Part shown: positions 11,401 to 23,400 of the stretch, piece by piece
Numbering within the stretch: the stretch's first letter is position 1
How the letters are laid out: every line of letters starts with the position of its first letter
Assembly: GCA_021234535.1 (NCBI GenBank)
Contig: CM037843.1
Span: 8,802,979 to 8,866,978 of the forward strand
Direction of reading: 5' to 3'
DNA: 64,000 bases
Origin: Stichopus chloronotus
Lineage: Eukaryota > Echinodermata > Holothuroidea > Aspidochirotida > Stichopodidae
The notes under the pieces: generated by a model
What the model was told of the DNA's origin: nothing
What the model saw: the letters and a program-made list of their open reading frames with translations, nothing else
The model's database searches: none
Program-made: the position numbers and the translations under genes

Positions 11401-14400
11401 AAACTTTGTAATCACAATATATCTGGAGGGGAAAGTTGCAAATATGCCATATTTGGTAAGTGGGTGCACCTTGTACAATGCAAGAAGCCTATCATTTTTG
11501 GTGGCGGTCAAATGCCATTTGGTGTCAACAGGGTTCAAATAGTGACATCCTTGTAGACACAATATCTCAAGAAAGGAAGCTTGGACAGATCTAATGTTTC
11601 ATGTAGGGGTGTACTGATTGAGTACAAAAAGTCTATCATTTGTGTTGGAGGTCAAAGGTCATTTGGAGCCAACAAGGGTCGGATCTAATGAAAACCCTGT
11701 AAACACATTATCTCAAGAAGGGAAGCTTGTAGAGAGCTCATATTATGGGTGGGTGGGTGGGTGGGTGTACCACAGTATTTAGTGCATGAAGCCTATTGTT
11801 TTTGGTGGACGTCAAAGGTCATTTGAGGTCGAGGGATCAAGAACTGTAAACCTTGTAGACTGATATCTCAAGAGGGGGAGCTTGTTTGGATCTCATTTTT
11901 GGTGTGTAGAGGTACCTTCTTGACTACAAAAAGTCTGATTTTGTTTTATTGAGGTCAAAGGTCAACATCAGTCAAGTAAAGGCAACCTTGTAAACATAAT
12001 ATCTCAAGAGGGAAAGCTTGTAGAGATCTCATATTATGTGTGTGGGTGTACCTTACAGTATTTAGTGCAAGAAGCCTATTGCTTTTGGTGGACATCATAG
12101 GTTGTTTGAGGTCAAGAGGGGTCAAGTATTGTAAACCTTGTAGACTGATATCTCAAGGAGGGGCGCTTGTTTGGATCTCATTTTTGGTGTGTAAAGGTAC
12201 CTTCTTGACTACAGAAAGCCTTGTTTTGTTTTATTTAGGTCAAAGGTCAATAGGGGCCAAGTAAAGGCAACCTTGTAATCGCAATATCTCAAAGAGGGAA
12301 GATTGCACAGATTTGAAATTTGGTATGTAGGGACGTTTTTGGGTATATCTCTGTAGTGCAGGTATACAGTTGTGCATGAATGCTTACAGGATCAGTCCTT
12401 AACTTCAGTCAGCAGATGTCATTGTGCACAAGTTAAAGTACTGCAATATTACAATAATCAGCATATTACACTTACATGCCAGTATTCAATACTGTATGTC
12501 AGATTCATGAAAAAGAAATCCTCATAACGATATCATCGAAACCAAAATGCATTTGTGGGTTTTGCCACTGTAGATGTTCCATATTAAGAATATGAAGCCT
12601 TCCTCTTTTAGAAGAAGTCAAATATCATTACAGTTAAATGTGCCAAGATCACAATGAGTCTCTTGACCCTGCTCCTATATGATCATCTCACATCCCAGAA
12701 AGTCTTACAGTAGTACTGATGTAACATTACACTTTACTTTGGGAAGAGGGCTCATTCTGACTCGACCTGACAAAGCTACAAGACTGTTTAAAAAAATTCT
12801 GCTGAGTGCTGCTAATGTTGAAGCTTACCAGATTTTCTTCGATGCCATACTGTACATCATACAAAAGTAACATTCTACAGTACTACCATCCACCACATGT
12901 GTCATCGTTGCAGCACAGTGCACTGTAGGGTACGTTGTTCTCTGCTCATTCATTTTATGTAGGCCCACTGTAGTAGTAAATCTGAAGCAGTGGTGACATT
13001 CAGTGTCGGTGCAATATGTGTGCACTATACTAAATTGTACATACAGTATACCGACGGACTTAAAAAGGCACGAGCTTAATCTCAGACACAGTAGCGCTTC
13101 ATATTAACAATTCCTGGATGATTTGTGACGCTAATTGTTTTTGTTCCAATACAGGGCATGAGATTCACGATCACGGCGATCTTGGTTTCGACTACGTCCC
13201 AGAGGATGATCAAGAAGTTCAACCTCTCGTCAAGAACTCCCATTCTCTGGGCAGAGCATTGCAAAAGGTAATTAATTTTGAGAGCATTACTGCCATCACA
13301 GTAGCTGTGTGTGAAGCCTTGCATGTGACTAGCATGTGATGATGAATCATTATCGCCTGACCTGTAGCATGCTAGTAGAGGCACGCTGATCAAGAGGCGC
13401 CGCAGAAGGTGCCTGAGATGGCAGATTAATACTTTTGCGCACCATACTGTTTGATATGTAAAATGTTTTTGACACAAGTAGAGTCAATATAGGAAATCAT
13501 GAACATCTCATAAAATTTAAAAAAAAAGTTCTGTATGTGAATGCTGTAGTCCTGGAGACAAAGTATAATATTGTTACCACTTTTTGATTCTGAAATTGTT
13601 AAGCAGACTTGAAATTCCAAAAATTAAGAGTGAGGGGAATGACTGCCTTGCACTGATAAACATTCTTGAACTGTTTCTCTGTATTCATTGTAATTTCTCG
13701 CTTATCATTCACATTGGTCTCTGCATCCTATCTTATACTGTCCACATGCAACCTTGGAGCCACATGTCTGCACAGTGATGCCTTGAATTGTGATTTCTGC
13801 ATGACTAAGTTTTGTTTAATGCTTGTCATTTGTAACCTTCTTAAGTAAATACTGGAGGTGATCTGTCACTCTCTTAGAGATCAAAGGTATTGGTGGGGCC
13901 AAGAATGGCCAAAGACAGCAACCATTGTACTCCAGTATCTCCCAAACCAAAGACTGTTTAATTGTCTGAACTTCAAACTTAGTGTGTTAGTACTTATTTA
14001 AAACAACAATATATCAACATGATCAGTTAGTGGCAAACTTGATAAGTACTGTCAGTGAATTTGGTAATCTAGATTATATGTATCGATTCTCATGAAGGCA
14101 AATTTGAAAGTCCAGTGGCACCACCAGGGGTTGGCGATTCGGGCACATAAAGGAGGAACTAAAGGCGCTACAGGCATGTTGGAACATGAGTCACTCCACC
14201 AAATGGTGTTGGGTGCAGGGGCTTACCTCAGGGCCCCTGGGTGGGTGTAGGTGCACCACTGAGGTGAGGGTACATGGGGCAAAACCCCTGGAAGTTCCTG
14301 GGTATTTGGAGTTAGAGGAAGCAGGTTGAAATGAAGCTTTTAATTTATCTGAAAGTGAAAAACATGGGCATACAAATCCACTTCACAAAAAGTTTTTTAC

Positions 14401-17400
14401 CATTATTGAACAAGAAAGCACACAGCGATAGAAGATAGTCACTATTGTTACAAGTTTATTGAATCAGTACGCATGCACACTCGAGACACTCAAAAGTTGT
14501 ATTGTTCTGTCATTCCTTTGAAAGATCCACCAGAAGTAAAGATGGCTTTGATTGTCTTTGCTAAAGTTTTTCATTGCAAAAAATCCAGTGACTTTTACAA
14601 GATGGAAGTGCTCTCAACAATATTTTACATGGGGTATAGAATATAGCTATAGTCAACTACAAATATGATTAAGTTGCTTTTTAATATGCATTGGGATGTT
14701 GGAGCAGATGGTATTTACTGATGTGAATATACTGTTAAACATTTTTGGGTCAGGTAGGTATTCCGTACTTGGTGAAACCCTGGTCAATTGTGCCTCTGTC
14801 AATGCTGTATGGCATATGTACTATGTAATGGTTTCTTTCAAATCGATTTCTTGGTATCTCATACACTGAGAGTCTCTATCTTCAAATGCATGCACCACAT
14901 TCGCAAACCACATCACTGTGAGAGTCGTTTTACTTCCTGGTTGTATAGGCTTCTGAGCCTCAGAAGAATTAAAATGTAGTACTTTTAAAGTAACTGGTTT
15001 TGGTGAAATCAAAATCTTTGTAATCATATATGTGTATGTATGTGTGCACAGTGAGTATGTTTGTGATGCCTATCTTGTAAACATGATATCTCAAGAAGGG
15101 AAGCATGTACTGTACAGATCTCTTATTTGGTATGTGAGTGCACCTTATGTACATATTGCAAGCAGCCTATGGTTTCTTATTCTTAGAAAAGAATATTAAA
15201 AAAGAATCCTCATAATGAAATCATTCACAGCACATTGCATTTGTGCATTCTGGTTTTGAACTAAACTTTCTGATTTCAGTCATGTGATGAAAAGTGTAAT
15301 CTAGGGTGTGGTGGCTTTATGTTATAAATGATATCAATTTTACCAAGTGTTCTTTGCTTCCTAGTATGCATGTAATGCAGAAATGAAATCATTTCTATGG
15401 TACAATTCATTACAGTATGGTACTTTCTGGATTGTACTGTAATACTGATCAATGTTTTAATAAATGAAACCATTAACTATTTGCTTCAGAACATGAAAAG
15501 AAAGTAAAAGCTTCTCTGCAGTTGCAAATATACAGGAAATTGCACAACGTACAAGGAAGTTGATAGTTCTCTTGGATTTGCCTGCATTTGTTGCTTGAAA
15601 ATAATCCTATGGAAGCTGTGTGTTTCCATGTAACACATATGTTTGAGAGTTTACTGGGCTGTGTTCCGTTTTCCTAAAACCATTGTCTGCAAAGTTTGTA
15701 CTGCAGAAAAGTCTGCAATAAATAGCACAATAAGGATATATATCCACAATGCCCTTTCTCTTTTGATTCCTTGCCAAATGCAGGCAAGTAATCTACTGAA
15801 CTGTATGTGTGTGGGTGTGTGCGGGTGTGTGTGTGTGTGATACCCTGATAAGCATGATTTCTCAAGAGGCAGAAGTTGCTTGATCTTGAAAATTGGTAGC
15901 CCATCGAGAGTAGATGGTCCCCATTCTTTTTCAGGTAAGTCAAAGGTCACTTGAGGTCACCAGAGGAGAAAGTCCAAAAACCTATTAAAGTGACTGCGTG
16001 CATAGGCAAAAAGTAAAAACATTGAAATTTCATCTCCAAAATTTTGGTAAAGCTTTTAATTAAACCATTCAGACAATCTGGGAAAATAAATAGGTTTCAG
16101 TTGGTTAATTTTGCCGTATGATTTCAAATTCTTCTAGCATAACGACAAAAAGTGTAGAATTCGATAATGTAGTGGTTGACAGTTTTCATTCAAATCAACG
16201 GTGTACTTCTTTGAGCAAGCCAATGGGAAGTATACTAGTATTGAATATTCAGTTACCAACTCAGGACCACTGACGCCACGGGCAAGGTTGTGTTCAGTTT
16301 GTAGGTTATTTGTAAATACAGTGTTTCCTTTCACCAAATACTACAATTCCCGATACCTACCAAGGAGTGACGACTTGAGTAGTGTATGTTTTTGATACAC
16401 TTGTGAGATCTGCACTGTTGCATATTCATTATGTAGGTGGTTATAGTAAGAACCATTAATTTTCAAATATGATTTCTGTTTTTTACTGTTTTTATGCCAA
16501 TCCAGTTGCTTTTTGAAGTAGTTACTGTCATTTTCCTTCATTGAAAGACATAGTCCGTTCGTGTACAACCTCGTGTGTACATTTAAAAATAAAGAAAAAG
16601 TTAAGATCAAACATAATCTTATCTTTTTGGTTTTTCAGTACACATGCAATCACTTTAAGGTAGATATCTCGGCAACTGAAAGTTGGTGGAACTTGAAACT
16701 TTCACCTTTGGTAGAAGTTGATAAGTAACTAATGTTTGTCAAGTTTTAATGAGGTGGAACATTGCTTGAGGTCAGTGGAAGATATGGTTTGAAAATCTTG
16801 TACACTTGTTATCTCAATGGGGGAAAGTTGCTTGAACTTCAAAGTTGGTATGTACAGTAAGTAGACCATTGTTAGTAGATAATCCCTATTCTTTTTTCAG
16901 GTAGATCAAAGGCCATTTGATGTCACAAGAGGAGAAACTCTGAAAAATATAAGGAGGATGTTTCAGTAACTGAAAGTTGGTGGAACTTCAAACTTTAGCC
17001 ATTGGTAGCATGTAATAAGTACATAATGTCTGTCAAGTTTTATGAAGTCAAAGGTCACTTGAGGTCAGTAGAGAACAGGTTCAAAACCCTTGTAAGCATG
17101 GTATCTCAATGACATGAAGTTATTTGAACTTATATGTTGGGATGTAGGTAGTTCATTGTGTGTAGATGATTGCTATTTGTTTCCACGTACAGTAGGTCAA
17201 AGGTCATTTGATGTCAGTAGAGGGGGAATTTCTTAGAACCTAAGTATGCTATCTCAGCTGCTGAAAGTTGCTGGAACTTCAAACTCTTAACATTGGTTTT
17301 ACTTGATGAATAGATAATCTCTGTCATTTTCTGAGAAGTCAAATATGACACAAGGTCACTAGAGGTCATAGTCTAGAAACCTTGTTAACACAGTATCTTC

Positions 17401-20400
17401 AGAAAGGAAAGCTGCTGGACCTTAGCCTATGGTTAGTAGATGATCCTATTGTTTTTCATGAAGGTCATTTGAGGTCACCAGAGGTGAAGGCTTGAAAACC
17501 TTTTAAGGAAGATATCTCAGCAACTGAATTGTGCTTCAACTTCGAACTGTTAACATTCGCAGCTCTTGATGAGTGAATGATCTCTGTCATTTTTTTATGA
17601 TGGTCAAAGATTACATGAGGTCAGCAAACATCATACTTTGAAAACCTTGTAAACCTGTTATCTCTAGAGTATTTGAACTTCAAAATTGGTACGTAGGTTA
17701 TCATTTGTTTGTCATAAATATTGTCAAGGAATCACAAAGTCCTTAAGCTTTTTGGTTCAATAATGTTCACAATATCACTCCATGAATTTTAACACTTTGG
17801 TGGAATTTCACCAACATGAGAATACTGTCATCATGATTATTCTCTCAAACTGGTGTATTGCTCGTTTTGTGAAAACCTTTTATCAATTAAAGTGGCTCTT
17901 TGAGTAGATGTTTGTGAATGTTCTGAAAGAAACAGCTACCTTGGCAATGCTTACAATTAGCATTACCCAACACTCATATCCAAAACTTGAAAAAAAATAG
18001 TATTACTCCCTCAAGTGGACAATGTTCATTTGGATGTGGCACATTTGGATCCTCTTACTGTAGCTTGACCATTTGTGGAAAGAAAATGTGACAGGTTTGG
18101 AGAAATTCACAAAGCAACTCGATGTGCCCCTTAAGGAATACATGATGATACTTAAGGAAAAAATTGGCAGACATGTAGATTAAGTATCATCTCGATGGTC
18201 CTCTGCATCATAATGGTATTTCATTCTCTTCTTGCTTTAGTCTGTAAAACTGCTTGGTATAATAGCAAATTCCTGACAGTTTGACTGATTGTGATTTCAT
18301 TTTGCGTGCACTACTGAAAATATCTATTCCATACTGAAGTTGACGATTTGAAACTGCAATGTTTTCTGCTGGTAGGTTTCGTCGTCAGTCAAAACGATCG
18401 TTTCAGCTGGGGAGGTTTGCGTCGTTGTTGGTGGTGATCACAGCCTCTCCACAGGATCAATCCACGGTCATTGTTTAGCCGAGCCGGACATTTGTGTGTT
18501 GTGGATTGACGCTCATGCGGATATTAATCTACCTTCTACATCTCCAACTGGCAACATGCATGGGATGGTCCTGTCATTTTGCATCAAAGAACTACAGGAA
18601 TACATGCCTCCTGTTCCTGGTCTGGAATGGTTGAAACCTACCATATCAGCCAAGAGAATAGCGTTTATTGGCTTAAGGGACCTGGATCCCGGAGAGAAGT
18701 AGGTTATGAAGTCAACCAACCTCTAAGTTAGGTCAAATACATACTGTATACTAGTATCTGTGAAAAGGGATATTTTTTACTTTGCAATGTTTACTCATGA
18801 AAGCCATTACTGCCAAAGGTACACATTTCTCTCTTTTATGGGATCTGCCTCACTATTTTCACACTGTTGTGTGTCTGACAAGTCACAACAAATAGTAACA
18901 GTAGTTGGAAGTAGCAAATTTGAAGATGATCACAGTATAAAAAAAAACTTTATTTTTTTTGTCTTAAGAGTGAAACCAAGCCTATCTTCTGATTTTTCAG
19001 ACATGTGTGCCAGTGATACCAGCTTTTTACAAAATCGATGTAAACACTGTACATATTTATCTGTTTTACAGTAGCAGGGCAACAGTGACACCATCCCCAA
19101 TGGTATTACTGAAGTAACATTCCCCTCACCTGTCGTCACACTGCTACTGCACACACTCACTTCACAATGCTCAGTGTTGTTTGATAACCTGCAGTACTGT
19201 AGAACATGCTTAACCAAGGGATATCTGTCCTTAGAACAAAGTTTCCTCCTCCATCTCCACAAATTGTACAAACGTTTACCTTTTTTTTCTGTTCATATAA
19301 ATCTATTAGGAGTAAAGAGAGAAGCTTGGGAATTTCAGCACAGTATTTATGGCCATTAAATCTCTTCCTGGTGTTGATTTATCTCTGAAATGTTAGATAC
19401 AGTGTGATGAGACTGTTCAGTGTCGTCATATTTTTATTGCATTGCCATTCTTTAATACCTACATTACAGTACGTATCATCGCTCTGTGTGCTTGAAGTTG
19501 GTAAAATTCCATTTTGATACGCAGTTCTGCCCAGTGATGCAGTATTATCTGCCTGTTTGGGGGATTAAATAGTTTACATAGCCACTTAGAAATCCTTCAT
19601 CCATGACAAGTTCATTTTATAGTTTTCACTTACAGTAACATTGGTACAAGATGCACTACAGTACTACGTGCCGCAATCCTTACAAGCACTAGAACTCCTG
19701 CCCATCATGCAACACCATTTATGCTCTCTAATGCTATGATTGCCTGCAATATATATATATATGATTGTCAGTGTTCTTCTTTGTGTTGAGTTTTTAGGTC
19801 CAGGTAAAAGGGACTCTGGAGATCCATAGAGTTCATAAAGTGTGGAAGAACTGTATTAAATGTAATTGACTTTGCAATTTACACTTAATAATGGTAATAC
19901 TTTCTTATCTATGGTACCATTTTGTCTATTAACCAGGCTCAATCAAACTGTGTTTTATGGCTTACTGTTTACAACAACAACAAAAAACATCAACAGCTGT
20001 CACCCCTCCTTTTATCATATCAGGTACATCATTGATCAACTCAACATAACAGCCTTCTCCATCCATGATGTCGATAAGATGGGCATGCCGAAAGTGTTGG
20101 CCAGATCAATGGAAGCCATAAATCCAGAGTTAGTGCCTTCTGTCTTGACATTATTTTTCACAAAACTTGAGAAAAGTTATTTTGTAATTCACAACTTGAC
20201 TCTAGTGAACTAGTTGATCTCTTTCTATTTTTTATTGGTTTCAATGATAGTTGTAACCCTTTGCAATCATACAGACATGAGTGTATTTGTGTGTGTACAC
20301 GTATGTATGTTTGTGACCTTGTAGACATGATATCTCAAGAAGAAAAGCGAAGACTACAGACTTACCTGGTATTTGGTATGCAGGTGTACTATATTGATTA

Positions 20401-23400
20401 TGTGTACCCTATTGTTTTTGGTAGAGGTCAATTGTCATTTGGGCTCAACAGGGTCAAATTGAAAACCTTGTAAACATGTTATCTCAAGAAGGCAAGTTTA
20501 AGCATATCCTATATTTGGTGTGTCCATGTACCATATTGAATACATGAACACTTTTTTTTAATGAAGTTCAAAGGGTACTTGGGGGTCAACCAGGGGTCAG
20601 GTTGTGAAAATGTAAAATTGATATCTCAAGAAGCGAAGCTTAGACATTTCTCATATTTGGTATGTGTGTATTGCAGGTGTACCATATTAAGTGCATGAAC
20701 TCAATGTTTTTGGTGAAGGTCAAATGTCATTTGGGGCTTTGTGGTCAAATATTGAAAACATTGTAAACATGATATCTCAAGAAAGGAAGCATGGACAGAT
20801 CCCATATTACTTTGTAGATGAACCACATTGAGAACAAAAAGTGTATCCTTTTTTTTTGTGGCTTTCAAAGGTCATGTGGGGTCAACAGAGGTCAAAAAGT
20901 GAAAATGTTGTAAAGATGGTATCTCAAGAAGGGAAGCTTGAACAGATCTTGTATGTGGTACGTAGGTGTGCCACACTAAGCTCAAGAGCACTTACTGTTT
21001 TTGGTGGAGTTCTACAGTCATTGAGGATCAACAGAAGTCAAATTGTTAAAAATATTCTAATTATAAAATATTCTAATATTTGTTTATATGGTATCTCTTT
21101 TAAAGTATGCAGGTGTGCCTTCTGAATGGTCATAATACCTATCATTCATCACCTCATTGTTGGTCAGCACATTGTGTATATAACAGTTGTTATCCCAATT
21201 GGTAACATGATAAGTAACATGATAAGTAGGAAAACCAAGCATGCTGCACATCCTCAGTTCCTCACCTAAATGAAATATGTGAGACTCATGATAAGATATC
21301 CACCATTATGTCATCAAACCAGAGCACATTTGTGCATTTTGGTCCCCTGCTGAAGGTAGACAAGGGACTTATGCGATGATGATGGTGTGTGTATGTATTT
21401 GATGCTTGTAAATATGATAACTCAAGAAGGGAAAACTGTTTGAACTTCAAAGTTGGTGTGTACTTAGGTAGTCTTTTGTGAGTAGTTGGTCCCTATTCTT
21501 TTTCTGGAAACCTATCAAGGAAGATATCTCAGCAGCTGAATGTTGCTGGAATTTCAAATTGTAACCATTCTAAGCTCTTGATAAGTAGTTGCTCTCTGTC
21601 AAGTTTTGGGGAGGTCAAAGATCACATAAGATCTTTAAAGGTCATAATTTGAAAACCTTGTAAATATGGCTATCTCAAGAAGGAAAAGTTGCTGGAACTT
21701 TGAAGATGGTATGAAAGAAGTGCATTGTAAGCAGGTGATCCCTATCATTTTTCCAGATTCATCTTTATTGTTTTTCTGAGAGGTCAAAGGTCATTTCAGG
21801 TTACTAGAGGAGAAACTCTGAGAACCTATCACAGAGGACATCTCAGCAACTCAAAGTTGCTAAAACTTCAAACTGTAGACATTGGTATCTCTTGATAAGG
21901 AAATAACCTCATTCAAGTTTGCTAGATGTCAAAGGTCATGTGAGATTAGAAGAGGTCATATATTGAAAACCTTGTAAACATGGTATCTCAGTCAGGGAAA
22001 GTTGCTGGAACCTCAGACTTAATGTGAAGGTAGCCCATTGTGAGTAGAAGATCTGTACATTTTCATATCGGTCAAAGGTCAAGTGAGGTCACCAGGAGTT
22101 AGAATATGACAATCTATTAAGGAAGACATCTCAGCAACTGAATGTTGCTTGAACCTTATACTGTAAACATAGAAGATTTCTGTCAAGTTTTGTGAGGTCA
22201 AAGGTCACATGATGTTGGTAGAGATCATAGTTTGAAAACCTTGTACACATGATATATCAAAAAGGGTAAGACACTTTAAAGCTCATTTGACATGCATCTA
22301 GAAAAGAGCTAGCTTCATTCAGAAGTTGCAGAGTGAAACCCTGAATAAAAATCTGTTGGAATTTTGTTCATACCTATCACTGTTTTTGAGATATGACTTT
22401 TCAAAGTATGATGATAATGCATATATGATGTAGAGTGTTGCACAGTGTCGGTATTGATGTTGTTAACACTTTATATATTGCCTATTAATTTCTTAACTCT
22501 GGATTTCACACTGGTTAAGTGCTACTGATTTTTTCAAGAAAAAAATATATGCTTCCCAAAATAAAACCCTATGGGCATATAAAATTCTCAATTGTCCTTG
22601 AAGTAAAAGTTAAGTAAACAAAGGATTAAAATAAGACATATCATAGGAGTCCATCTCTTGATGTCACAAATTTGCATACATAGCTAATGCTTACTCATGA
22701 TGCAGGTGTGACACAGGGAGTCTCCTGTAAATTTGTCGATTGTGATGGAATTTGTGGCTGTTGCAACAATTCCAATGATAAATACACCCAATAGTCCAAA
22801 ATGTCATTTTCATGTTACATGACCTTTAACTTCAAAATTGTTATGTTGGTTGTCCTTTGTTCCATATTGGCAGGAGATCACAAAGTCCTTTGACTTTATG
22901 GTCTTAACTCCTACTCTTGTCAGTTACTTTGAAGAACTATTTATAGTTTAAAGCCTCATAGTTCATCTTCTGAAACTGAGCTTGGATTTATGGTTAAAGT
23001 AGAGGCTGTAAGACTGTAAGACTGATATGTTCAAACTTTTAATCAAATTTGAATGTTTTTAAATTTTAATCACCTCAATCAAACGATGGAAGTGCATATC
23101 ATAGAAAGATACAGTAGGAGAAAATTGTAGCTCAGAGTTAAACTATCACTAGATTTACACTATAACTGATAATTGTGACTGTCACATTGCCATAATCTAA
23201 GATAATAATCTAAGGAAATAAGTCAGTCTATCTTTATCGTATTTAGTTGGTGTAACACTTATTTTGGGCTTTTCTGATTCTTTCAGGGGAAACCGACCAA
23301 TCCATCTGAGTTTTGATGTAGACAGCTTGGATCCAGCAATTACACCAAGCACAGGCACAAGAGGTGAAAAGATGTCAATTTTTTATGTCATTTGATGTAT

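Noticed and set aside
9389..11562. Short open frames over the AGGTCA array on both strands
   Set aside because: They follow the tandem repeat and vary between monomers; no frame is maintained across the period of 144, and no known domain is seen.
14113..14261. A second hAT-like element with CAGTGG ends
   Set aside because: Only about six terminal bases match and the flanks show no 8-bp duplication; too weak to list as a feature.
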